Assembly: GCA_963733765.1 (NCBI GenBank)
Contig: CAVTEI010000003.1
Location: forward strand, 930,001 to 994,000
DNA from: DATKAS01 sp963733765
GTDB lineage: Bacteria > Actinomycetota > Acidimicrobiia > Acidimicrobiales > DATKAS01
Reading direction: 5' to 3'
Length of the DNA stretch: 64,000 nt
Shown here: in pieces, positions 1 through 7,273 of the stretch
How the letters are laid out: each line of letters begins with the position of its first letter
How positions within the stretch are numbered: the stretch's first letter is position 1
The notes under the pieces: model-generated
Databases searched by the model: none
Seen by the model: only the letters and a program-made list of their open reading frames with translations
Told to the model about the DNA's origin: nothing
Translations under genes and position numbers: made by a program

Positions 1-179
1 TCGCGCACGCGGGCGCGCAAGGGGCCGACCGCCTGTTCACCGCGATCGGCGGACCGAACCCCGTGCTGGCGTCGCTGCTCGAGTCCGGGTTCGTCATCCC
101 GGAACAGGACATCTACATGGCCACCTCGCCCGACATCACCGATCCGCTCAGGCACCATCCTCACCCCGGCTTCGGCTGA
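1..179 (+). CDS. C-terminal end of a protein, possibly a GNAT-type acetyltransferase (partial)
   Basis: The third frame is open from the window edge to a TGA at 177-179, about 58 residues. The tail contains a GADRLFTAIGGPNPV stretch, then SGFVIPEQDIYM. An aromatic/glycine pattern of the type 'SLLESGFVIPEQD' resembles the last strand of GNAT acetyltransferases, but the acetyl-CoA-binding motif lies outside the window, so the family call is a guess. Codon use is typical of the neighbours. The next gene starts 35 bases downstream on the same strand. Confidence 0.5.
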   Translation, partial: AHAGAQGADRLFTAIGGPNPVLASLLESGFVIPEQDIYMATSPDITDPLRHHPHPGFG

Positions 180-201
180 CCCCGAATGGAGTAGGGGCCG
201 C

Positions 202-214
202 TACCGTCGGCGGC
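202..214 (+). promoter_or_regulatory. Candidate -10 box for leaderless transcription of the DinB-like gene
   Basis: TACCGT at 202-207 matches the actinobacterial TAnnnT -10 pattern and lies 7 bases before the GTG start at 215. No Shine-Dalgarno sequence fits in between, so transcription could begin at the start codon. No clear -35 box is visible. Confidence 0.35.
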
Positions 215-785
215 GTGGAGCTGCGGGATTGGATCCTCACCGAGCACGACGGGGTGCGGATGCGGTTCGAGCAGAGCGTGCTCGGCGTGGTGCCGCTCGA
301 GCTCTGGCTCGAACGTCCCGGTGGCGGCAGCTCGATCGCGTTCCTGGTGCTGCACACCGCGTATCACCAAGACGTCGCGCTGTCGTCGGTGCTCGCCGGC
401 CAAGCACCGCTGCGCGAGGAGTGGGCGAGCCGGCTCGGCCTCGCCGGCGTGCCGGCCGACCAGGGTCTCGCCGAGACCGAACCGCACGAGCTCACCGAGC
501 TGCTCAGCCTCGACCAGCTCGACGGCTACGCGCAGGCGGTGACGGCGCGGTCTCGCGACGTCCTCGCGTCACTCGACGTCGATGGGCTCGACGCAGTGCC
601 TGACGCGGCGAAAGGCGCTCGGCGAGATCGCGGGCGTCGACGAGGCCGCGGTGCCCTGGCTCTACAAGATGTGGGACGGCAAGCCGGCGTCGTTCTTCGT
701 GTCGTGGGAAGACATCGGCCACGGCTTCAACCACCTCGGCGAGATGGTGTCGGTGCGCAACCGGCTCGGCCTCAGCCCGTTCTGA
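215..785 (+). CDS. DinB-like four-helix protein, interrupted by a one-base frameshift
   Basis: Reading starts at GTG 215 (MELRDWILTEHDG) and is collinear with a DinB/maleylpyruvate-isomerase-like helical bundle of about 190 residues. The frame is lost near 611-616: AAAGGCGCTCGG contains one G too many, and removing it restores KALGEIAGVDEAAVPW. The restored frame carries the C-terminal half, with WEDIGHGFNHLGEM, and ends at TGA 785. Metal-binding histidines are plausible at HTAYHQD (about residues 47-53) and in the C-terminal GHGFNH. Such proteins are metal-dependent, thiol-linked transferases or of unknown function. The substrate cannot be inferred. A sequencing indel is more likely than a real pseudogene. 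Confidence 0.6.
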
Positions 786-808
786 CGCCGCGCCGCCCCT
801 TCCTTTCG

Positions 809-946
809 GGAAGTATTGCGTGGGCCGCCCCTATGGGGCGGCTGATGCAACATTTGGCGCCCGCGGGGCGATGGCTCCGAGGAAGTGTTGCGTGGGCCGC
901 CCCTATGGGGCGGCTGCGGCAACAGTTGGCGCCCGCGAGGCGATGA
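809..946. repeat. Two tandem hairpin repeat units between convergent genes
   Basis: Two units spaced 72 bases apart (809-880 and 881-946) share GGAAGT(A/G)TTGCGTGGGCC, the palindrome GCCGCCCCTATGGGGCGGC, then GCAACA(T/G)TTGGCGCCCGCG. Each folds into an inner stem CCGCCCC/GGGGCGG and an outer stem TGTTGC/GCAACA (one mismatch in unit 1). They lie between the end of the DinB-like gene (+) and the end of the DUF362 gene (-). The same architecture recurs at 43102-43224. They may act as bidirectional terminators or be a mobile-type repeat; no U-tract follows. Confidence 0.75.
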
Positions 947-954
947 GCGCGCGG

Positions 955-2010
955 TCAGGCCTGACCGTTCACGCCGCCGGACGAGGGCGAAGCGCCGACC
1001 TTGAGGCCGTCGAACACCGGGAGCACTTCGAAGTCCTGCGCGAGCGCTTCGGGATCCTCGCCGACCTGCTCGATCTCCTCGAGGTGGACTTGGCCGAGGA
1101 ACGTGCCGGCCTCGCGCAGGTAGCCGAGGCGCTCCGGGTCGAAGCCCATGAGCCGCGCCGCTGTGGCGTCCGTGGCGACGGGATCGGTGCCGAACACGAG
1201 CACGCCCATGTCACGAGGCGTGCCCTTGATCGGGCCGTCGCCCTCCATCGCCACGATCCCGTCGATGATCTGCAGCTCGGGACGCACGGCCGCCGCGACG
1301 TCGAGGATCGACGGCTCGATGCCCGCCCAGTGCAGAACGTTCTTCGGCCACCCGTATACGCGGCCGGGCACACAGCCGAAGCAGTTCTTCATCGACAAGG
1401 TCGCGCCGGCCCAGTGGTGCGTCTTCATCTTCGGCATCGACACGACGATGTCGGCGTCGGCGACCGGCTGGGGCATCCAGATCTCGCCGAGCGGCGTGTA
1501 GGACGAGTCGAGCTTCTGGCGGATCACGCCTGCCGTGTTGAGATCGGTGAACGGCGTGTCGACGTCACGGATCGCGTCGAGCAAGCCCGACGTGCGCACG
1601 ACGTACTCGGTGTCGCGGCGGTGACCTGGGCCTTCGCCGACCGTCACGGCCGACGCGCCGAGGTCGCGCATCGCCACGACGGCTGCCCTCACGAGCCGCG
1701 GGTCGGTGTTGATCACGGTGCCGGCGTCGTACTCGACGAGGTTCGGCTTCAGCAGCACGGTCTTTCCGGCGACGTCGGCCCCGACGGCCAGCAGCCCCTC
1801 GCGCACGATCGTCTCGAGGCCGGCGTCGTAGGACGTCGCCTTCACGACGGCCACCCGCGGGTTGCCCGGTGCAGGAAACGCGTCCTCGTCGTAGAACGAC
1901 GGGTTGTCGTCGTCGCGGTCGAGAAGCCGCGCACCGACGAGGCCGACCGCGGCGACACCGAGCCCGATCTCCGCGCCTCGGACCAGGAACGTGCGCCGGC
2001 TGATCGTCAT
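955..2010 (-). CDS. Tat-exported DUF362 domain protein
   Basis: A 351-residue protein. The N-terminus has a twin-arginine signal, SRRTFLVRG, followed by a hydrophobic stretch (residues 14-28), so folded export across the membrane is expected. The rest matches DUF362: LLKPNLVEYDAG (about 90), VGEGPGHRRDTEYV, and SMPKMKTHHWAGATLSMKN, with NCFGCVPG Cys pair near residue 215. Some DUF362 proteins are linked to iron-sulfur or electron-transfer maturation, but this one lacks a classical CxxCxxC ferredoxin motif, so the role is unknown. Its start overlaps by one base (TGATG) the stop of the upstream alpha/alpha-barrel gene, so the two are probably co-translated. Confidence 0.85.
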   Translation of the reverse strand: MTISRRTFLVRGAEIGLGVAAVGLVGARLLDRDDDNPSFYDEDAFPAPGNPRVAVVKATSYDAGLETIVREGLLAVGADVAGKTVLLKPNLVEYDAGTVINTDPRLVRAAVVAMRDLGASAVTVGEGPGHRRDTEYVVRTSGLLDAIRDVDTPFTDLNTAGVIRQKLDSSYTPLGEIWMPQPVADADIVVSMPKMKTHHWAGATLSMKNCFGCVPGRVYGWPKNVLHWAGIEPSILDVAAAVRPELQIIDGIVAMEGDGPIKGTPRDMGVLVFGTDPVATDATAARLMGFDPERLGYLREAGTFLGQVHLEEIEQVGEDPEALAQDFEVLPVFDGLKVGASPSSGGVNGQA

Positions 2011-2876
2011 CAGCGCGCCACCGTGATCGTGTCGAGTCGGTCGCCCGTGGCGAGCGTGGCCCAGGCCAGCGCGACGTTGTCGTCGAGGAAGGCCGTCGCG
2101 TCGAAGCTCGACGCGAGTTCGGCCTCGATCTCCGCGCGCTCAGCGTCCGTACCGTCCGGCGCGAGGCGCAGCGCGAGCAGGGCGACGCCGAGTGACATCC
2201 CGCCGTTCTCGACCGGCCACAGCTTGCGCAGGACGGCGTAGCCATCGGCGACGACCTGCGGATCACCTGCGCCCTGCAGGCCGATGAGCGCGATCGCTGT
2301 GGTCTGGGCGAACGGCTCGAGCTCCTTCTCCCACACTTCGCGGTTGCCGTAGTTCCAGCCACCCCCGACGCACGAGCGGTCGGCCAGCAGCTTCACCGCG
2401 TCCTCGATCTCGGCGGTCGCCGAGGGGCGCAGCACCTGCAGGGCGAGCAGCGCCCGCGATGTCGGCTCGATCCAGCCGAACGTGAACGGCGTCCAGCTCC
2501 AACCTCGGAATGTGGGATCCATCGGCACGACCTCGCTGACGGCGTCGAGCTTGATCGCCTGGTGCGCGACCACGTGGTCGAGCGCGGCGTCACGCCCGGC
2601 TCCGGCCGGCAGCGCGAGTGCGGCGAGCGCAGTGGGGGAGTCGTTGACGGAGTCGTCAGGAGGGTTGACCTGGTCGCCGATGACGAGGGCGAGGCTGCCG
2701 TCGGGCCGCTGGTGCTCCTCGAGCCAGGTCCGCGCTCGGCCGTCATCGAGAGCAAGAGTCGCCACGGCCGTCGGTTCGGGCTCTGAGGGCAAGCCGGGAC
2801 GGGGCCCGTAGCCGCCGTCGTCGTTTCTGGCCGTCTCGAGGCGCGCCGCGAGCCGGTCATGCAGCGGCGAACTCAC
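2010..2876 (-). CDS. Prenyltransferase/squalene-oxidase-like alpha/alpha-barrel repeat protein
   Basis: A 288-residue protein built from helical repeats of terpenoid-cyclase type: NDDGGYGPRPG (about 18), HQRPDGSLALV (about 54) and CVGGGWNYGNREVW (about 170) are QW/GG-like turn motifs. No DxDD or complete cyclase active site is visible, and there is no signal peptide, so a structural or substrate-binding role is more likely than cyclisation. The start is GTG (MSSPLHDRL), with no Shine-Dalgarno but a -10-like GATACT six bases upstream. The gene overlaps the Tat-exported DUF362 gene, and the pair probably works together. The pathway is unknown. Confidence 0.7.
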   Translation of the reverse strand: MSSPLHDRLAARLETARNDDGGYGPRPGLPSEPEPTAVATLALDDGRARTWLEEHQRPDGSLALVIGDQVNPPDDSVNDSPTALAALALPAGAGRDAALDHVVAHQAIKLDAVSEVVPMDPTFRGWSWTPFTFGWIEPTSRALLALQVLRPSATAEIEDAVKLLADRSCVGGGWNYGNREVWEKELEPFAQTTAIALIGLQGAGDPQVVADGYAVLRKLWPVENGGMSLGVALLALRLAPDGTDAERAEIEAELASSFDATAFLDDNVALAWATLATGDRLDTITVAR

Positions 2877-2888
2877 CTATTCAGTATC
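2877..2888 (-). promoter_or_regulatory. Candidate leaderless -10 box for the alpha/alpha-barrel/DUF362 pair
   Basis: On the minus strand GATACT (2888-2883) stands six bases before the GTG start at 2876. This is the same spacing as at the siroheme reductase gene (34054-34066). No ribosome binding site intervenes. Confidence 0.35.
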
Positions 2889-2953
2889 GCCCTCTGAGCC
2901 TCGAACCTGAGCGCGGGTAATGTCCGCCGCGCCCACGCAGGAGGACCGCGCAC

Positions 2954-5053
2954 ATGCCCGACGAGCACGCACCGGCGATCGAGGACTACCTCGTCGAGGA
3001 CCGGAAGTTCCCGCCGCCGCCTGCGTTCAAAGAGCGCAGCCTGGCCGCCGGCACCTTCCTCTACGACGAGGCCGACACCGACTATCAGGGTTTCTGGGCG
3101 CGCCAAGCCGCGGACCTGCTCACGTGGTTCGACGACTGGCACACCATCCTCGAGTGGAAGCTGCCGTTCTCGCAGTGGTTCGTCGGCGGCACGCTCAACG
3201 TCGCGTACAACTGCCTCGACCGACACGTGGAGGCGGGCCGCGGCGAGAAGGTCGCGTACCACTGGGAGGGCGAGCCCGGCGACAGGCGCACGATCACCTA
3301 CGCGGACCTCCACGCCGAAGTGTCGCGCTTCGCCAACGTGCTCAAGGGTCTCGGCGTCCAGAAGGGCGACCGGGTCAACATCTACATGCCGATGATCCCC
3401 GAGCTGCCGATCGCGCTGCTCGCATGTGCACGCATCGGCGCGCCTCACTCGGTCGTGTTCGGCGGGTTCTCACCCGACTCGCTGTCGGATCGCATCAACG
3501 ACGCCGAGGCGAAGGTCCTCATCACGGCCGACGGCGGATGGCGCCGCGGCGCGATCGTCCCGCTCAAGGCGAACGCCGACGTCGCGCTCGCGGACACGCC
3601 ATCGATCGAGCACGTCGTCGTCGTACGGCGCTGCGAGAACGACGTGCACATGCAGGACGGCCGCGACCACTGGTACCACGACCTCATGGCCGACGCCCCT
3701 GCCGAATGCCCGGCCGAACCGATGGACGCCGAGCATCTCCTGTATCTGCTCTACACGTCGGGGACGACCGCGAAGCCCAAGGGCATCATGCATTCGACCG
3801 GCGGCTACCTCACCCAGGTCGCGTTCACGCACAAGTACGTGTTCGACCTCCACCCCGACGAGGACGTCTACTGGTGCGCGGCCGACGTCGGCTGGGTGAC
3901 GGGGCACAGCTACATCGTCTACGGACCGCTCTGCAACGGCGCCACCTCGGTGATGTACGAAGGCACGCCCGACTTCCCCGAACGCGACCGCTGGTGGAGC
4001 ATCATCGAGCGTTACAAGGTGAGCATCCTCTACACGGCCCCGACGGCGATCCGCACGTTCATGAAGTGGGGCGCGCAAGAGCCCGAGAAGCACGACCTCA
4101 CGTCACTCCGGCTGCTCGGTTCGGTCGGTGAGCCGATCAACCCCGAAGCCTGGATGTGGTACCAGGAGCACATCGGAGGCGGGCGCTGCCCGGTCGTCGA
4201 CACGTGGTGGCAAACCGAGACGGGCGCCATCATGATCAGCCCGCTGCCGGGCGCAACCACGACCAAGCCGGGCTCGGCGACGTTCCCACTGCCCGGCATC
4301 GGCGCTGAAGTGGTCGACGAGAGCGGCACGCGGGTCGAGAAAGGCGGCGGCTACCTCACGCTCACGCGGCCGTGGCCCTCGATGCTGCGGGGCATCTATG
4401 GAGACCCCGAGAGATATCGCCAGACCTACTGGAGCCGCTTCCCCGATCGCTACTTCGCCGGTGACGGCGCCAAGATCGACGACGAGGGCTACTTCTGGCT
4501 GCTCGGCCGCGTCGACGACGTGATGAACGTGAGCGGCCATCGCATCTCGACGACTGAGGTCGAGTCGGCGCTGGTGTCACATCCCACCGTGGCCGAAGCA
4601 GCGGTGGTCGGGGCGAAGGACGAGACCACGGGACAGGCGATCATCGCCTACGTGACGTTGCGCGGCGGCAACGAGCCGAGCACCGAGCACGGCGAAGCCT
4701 TGCGCAAGCACGTCGCCACGCAGATCGGCGCGATCGCCCGCCCCAAGACCGTGATCTTTTGTCCGGACCTGCCGAAGACTCGCAGCGGCAAGATCATGCG
4801 CCGGCTGCTCCGTGACGTCGCCGAAGGGCGCGACCTCGGTGACACGACGACGCTCGCCGACGCGTCAGTGGTCGACGAGATCCGCGCCCGCGCCGCCGAG
4901 TCCCCCAAGAGGACTGACCCGGCTGATTCTTTTGGCGCGAGCGGGGCTCGGCGACCCGCTGGCGCCAAGAAAAGCGGTCGGGTCAACGAGCGGGGACGAG
5001 CTCGGTGCCGTTCCAGTGGCCGGCGCCGGGGGTTGGCCACAGCGGGCCGATGA
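2954..5053 (+). CDS. acs: Acetyl-CoA synthetase (acetate-CoA ligase); true end probably near 4917
   Basis: This enzyme activates acetate with ATP and CoA through acetyl-AMP in the cytoplasm. Visible ANL motifs are YTSGTTAKPKG (residue 267 on), TWWQTETG (417 on), GRVDDVMNVSGHR and the C-terminal TRSGKIMRR, where Lys613 is the usual reversible acetylation site. The start ATG has an AGGAGG site nine bases upstream. The last ~45 codons read through an intergenic hairpin and have no family resemblance. One missing C in the run at 4901-4906 would give AESPQED and a stop at 4915-4917, the length expected for the family, so the extension is probably a consensus error. Confidence 0.93.
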   Translation: MPDEHAPAIEDYLVEDRKFPPPPAFKERSLAAGTFLYDEADTDYQGFWARQAADLLTWFDDWHTILEWKLPFSQWFVGGTLNVAYNCLDRHVEAGRGEKVAYHWEGEPGDRRTITYADLHAEVSRFANVLKGLGVQKGDRVNIYMPMIPELPIALLACARIGAPHSVVFGGFSPDSLSDRINDAEAKVLITADGGWRRGAIVPLKANADVALADTPSIEHVVVVRRCENDVHMQDGRDHWYHDLMADAPAECPAEPMDAEHLLYLLYTSGTTAKPKGIMHSTGGYLTQVAFTHKYVFDLHPDEDVYWCAADVGWVTGHSYIVYGPLCNGATSVMYEGTPDFPERDRWWSIIERYKVSILYTAPTAIRTFMKWGAQEPEKHDLTSLRLLGSVGEPINPEAWMWYQEHIGGGRCPVVDTWWQTETGAIMISPLPGATTTKPGSATFPLPGIGAEVVDESGTRVEKGGGYLTLTRPWPSMLRGIYGDPERYRQTYWSRFPDRYFAGDGAKIDDEGYFWLLGRVDDVMNVSGHRISTTEVESALVSHPTVAEAAVVGAKDETTGQAIIAYVTLRGGNEPSTEHGEALRKHVATQIGAIARPKTVIFCPDLPKTRSGKIMRRLLRDVAEGRDLGDTTTLADASVVDEIRARAAESPKRTDPADSFGASGARRPAGAKKSGRVNERGRARCRSSGRRRGLATAGR
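4921..4985. terminator. Long imperfect hairpin between convergent genes, likely bidirectional terminator
   Basis: TTCTTTTGGCGC and AGCGGG on the left pair with CCCGCT and GGCGCCAAGAAAAG on the right around a GCTCGGCGA loop. GACCCG/CGGGTC extend the outer stem. The A/T runs flanking the GC stem suit termination on both strands, matching its place between acs (+) and the MBL-fold gene (-). Confidence 0.6.
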
Positions 5054-5801
5054 GCAACGCGCCCTCGTCGCGGAGCGATGTGAGCACGTCCCATGCCTGC
5101 TCGGGCTCGTCGTGCAGCACGGTGCACACGCCGGTCGCAAGGTGGATCGGAGAGACCGCGAGGTGTCCGAGGATCACCGCGCGCTCTCCCTCGGAATCGA
5201 TGCGCACGATCTGATGGCCCGCGGTGTGCGCGCCGGTGTGCTCGATCGTCACGGTGGGTGTCAGTTGCTCGAGATCGCCGGTGGCGCGCACCGCCCCGAG
5301 TCCGCGCAACTCGTCGAGGATCGGCCACGAATCGGAGTCGGGATGCTGCTGGGCGTCGATCGCTTCGAGCTCGCGTTGCGACAACAGCATCGGCGCATTC
5401 GGGAAGAACGGTGTCCACGACCCATTCGCCTCACGCCACGCGAACATCCCGACGCCGTCGATGTGCGTCGCGATCGGCATGCGTGATGCTCTCCCGCGCG
5501 AAGCCCGCGTCGGCGAGCACCGCGGCGAAGGCCTCCTGGTGCGCCGCCGCGTCGCGCTCGTTGCGCAGGATGCCATCTGCCGCGAGCGTGGGATCGACCA
5601 CGATCCGCGCCCCATCGCTCTCGATGATCCACGCCGCAGCTGCGGCGCCCACACCGCCCGCACCCGCCCACACCCGCTCCGCCCCGCCACCGAAGCAACC
5701 GCATCAGCGGTGAGCCCCACGGTCTCCGGCGGCACCTCGACGTCGGCGTACCCGACCCGCGTCACGCGGACCGCCCCGACGGCGAGCGTCAGCACAGCCA
5801 T
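4983..5801 (-). CDS. MBL-fold metallohydrolase-like protein with two compensating frameshifts
   Basis: The first ~38 residues (MAVLTLAVGAVRVTRVG to TADAVASV) and the last ~160 share one frame. The middle (AWIIESDGARIVVDPTL to DAGFARESITH, about 5490-5680) is open only in another frame. One indel near 5685 and one near 5485 reconcile them. The rebuilt protein has the metallo-beta-lactamase pattern: a strand ending in IVVDPT, THIDGVGMFA where the HxHxDH motif normally sits (only partly conserved), and HTAGHQIVRI near residue 195. It resembles MBL hydrolases that have lost some zinc ligands. Its ATG overlaps the yajQ stop (TGATG), so the two form an operon. Confidence 0.6.
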   Translation of the reverse strand: MAVLTLAVGAVRVTRVGYADVEVPPETVGLTADAVASVAGRSGCGRVRAVWAPQLRRGSSRAMGRGSWSIPRSRQMASCATSATRRRTRRPSPRCSPTRASRGRASRMPIATHIDGVGMFAWREANGSWTPFFPNAPMLLSQRELEAIDAQQHPDSDSWPILDELRGLGAVRATGDLEQLTPTVTIEHTGAHTAGHQIVRIDSEGERAVILGHLAVSPIHLATGVCTVLHDEPEQAWDVLTSLRDEGALLIGPLWPTPGAGHWNGTELVPAR

Positions 5802-6289
5802 CAGTCGCGGAAGTTCGTGAACTGGAGGGCGATGCCGAAATCGCCCTCGCGGAGCTTGGCGATCACGTCTTGCAGGTCGTCGCGCTTCTTGCCGCTTATC
5901 CGCAGTTGGTCGCCCTGCACTTGGCTCTGGATGCCCTTGAGGTTGAGCTCCTTGATGAACTTGTTGAGCTCACGCGCCTTGTCGGATGAGATGCCGGCGT
6001 TGAGCTTCGCGGTCTGCCGCACCGTGCCACCGGCGGCCTCTTCGATCTTCCCGAACTCGAGCGCCTTCAACGACACGCCCCGCTTCACGAGCTTCTCCTC
6101 GAGCACCTGGCGCACCGCCCGCAGCCGGTCCTCGGTCGCGGAGCGCATCGTGAGGTCGAGGTCGGACTGTTCGATCGTCGAGTTCGTGCCCTTGAAGTCG
6201 AAGCGCGTCGCCAGCTCGCGCTCGGTCTGGTCGAGGGCGTTGCGCACCTCTTGCTTGTCGATCTCGGAGACGACATCGAACGTCGGCAT
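5801..6289 (-). CDS. yajQ: YajQ family nucleotide-binding protein
   Basis: A 162-residue protein matching YajQ/UPF0234 over its full length: MPTFDVVSEID at the start, FDFKGTNSTIEQSD (about 30), and a C-terminal QGDQLRISGKKRDDLQ and LREGDFGIALQFTNFRD. YajQ proteins bind nucleotides; some proteobacterial members bind cyclic di-GMP and modulate a LysR regulator, which is not shown here. The ATG at 6289 fits the family better than the in-frame ATG at 6301. The gene is transcribed divergently from tRNA-Tyr and overlaps the MBL-fold gene. Confidence 0.92.
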   Translation of the reverse strand: MPTFDVVSEIDKQEVRNALDQTERELATRFDFKGTNSTIEQSDLDLTMRSATEDRLRAVRQVLEEKLVKRGVSLKALEFGKIEEAAGGTVRQTAKLNAGISSDKARELNKFIKELNLKGIQSQVQGDQLRISGKKRDDLQDVIAKLREGDFGIALQFTNFRD

Positions 6290-6322
6290 GCCAAACCTCA
6301 TTCGCTAGGGTGACCGGCCCAG

Positions 6323-6408
6323 GGGTCGGTGCCCGAGTGGCCAAAGGGAGCAGGCTGTAAACCTGCCGGCGCAAGCCTACGGAGGTTCAAATCCTTCCCG
6401 GCCCACCA
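6323..6408 (+). tRNA. tRNA-Tyr(GTA)
   Basis: An 86-base class II tRNA. The acceptor arm GGGTCGG/CCGGCCC (one G-T pair) is followed by A and an encoded CCA. The anticodon loop CTGTAAA has GTA at 6357-6359 between GCAGG and CCTGC, and there is a long variable arm. The T-loop is GGTTCAAAT. A -10-like TAGGGT lies at 6306-6311. Confidence 0.95.
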
Positions 6409-6418
6409 CTTCCCACGC

Positions 6419-7261
6419 TCACGGCGTCAGAGTGCCTGGCGCCTCGCCGTGCAGCTTGGCGATGTCCTCCTTCGAGACCTCGCCGGGCTTCTTGCCGGCG
6501 ATGATCATCGCCAGCACCTCGTCCATCGTCACGTCCCCCTTGTTGACCGTGTCGACGAGCCGGCTCTGCAGCATGACGCTGATGCGGTCCGACAAGTCGA
6601 ACACGTCGTGGATGTCGTGACTGATGAGGAGGATGCCGATGCCTTCGGCCTTCAGCTGCGTGACCAGCTCGCGTACCTGCGCCGTCTCGGCCGGACCGAG
6701 CGCAGCCGTCGGCTCGTCCATGATCAGGATGCGGGCGTTGAAGTGCACGGCGCGGGCGATGGCCACCGACTGGCGCTGGCCGCCGGACAGCGACCGCACC
6801 GGGATCTTCAGGTTCTTGAACCGCGGGTTCAACCGGCGCATCACCTTCGCGGTCGCCGACGCCATCGCCGAGTCGTCGAGGGCACCGGTTCGGGTGCGCA
6901 GCTCCCGACCCAGGAACAAGTTGTCGGCCGCGTCGAGGTTGTCCGCGAGCGCGAGCCGCTGGTAGATGACCTCGATCCCGAGGCCGCGAGCGTCGCGAGG
7001 CGTGTGGATCTGCACCAGGTGTCCGTCGATGCGGATCTCACCCGAGTCGGCCGGATGCGCGCCCGAAAGCGCGTGCACCAGCGTCGATTTGCCGGCGCCG
7101 TTGCCCCCCACGAGGCCGACGACCTCACCGGCGTAGAGATCGACCGTCACGTCGTTCACCGCGTGGACGCCGCCGAATGCGACGCTGATGTTGCGCATCT
7201 CCACGAGGGGGACTCGCCCATCGCTCGACGGCGTCATTTCGGTGGTCGCAACGTCAGTCAT
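6419..7261 (-). CDS. Sugar ABC transporter ATP-binding protein (XylG/FrcA type, single domain)
   Basis: A 280-residue ATPase that powers the adjacent permease. It has Walker A GGNGAGKST (about 53), Q-loop region EVIYQRLALADN, signature SLSGGQRQS, Walker B ILIMDEPTAALG and H-loop ISHD. E. coli XylG carries two such domains (about 510 residues). This one has a single domain, as in FrcA-like systems, and so would work as a homodimer. It is the last gene of a xylF-xylH-xylG set and ends 11 bases from the tRNA-Tyr end. Substrate by context: pentose or fructose type. Xylose isomerase is encoded 6 kb away. Confidence 0.9.
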   Translation of the reverse strand: MTDVATTEMTPSSDGRVPLVEMRNISVAFGGVHAVNDVTVDLYAGEVVGLVGGNGAGKSTLVHALSGAHPADSGEIRIDGHLVQIHTPRDARGLGIEVIYQRLALADNLDAADNLFLGRELRTRTGALDDSAMASATAKVMRRLNPRFKNLKIPVRSLSGGQRQSVAIARAVHFNARILIMDEPTAALGPAETAQVRELVTQLKAEGIGILLISHDIHDVFDLSDRISVMLQSRLVDTVNKGDVTMDEVLAMIIAGKKPGEVSKEDIAKLHGEAPGTLTP

Positions 7262-7273
7262 AGTCGCCCCCGG

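Noticed and set aside
820..2241. A 473-codon plus-strand frame opposite the DUF362 gene
   Set aside because: It begins inside the hairpin repeats and gives Arg/His/Val-rich sequence without motifs. The minus-strand gene has a Tat signal and family motifs.
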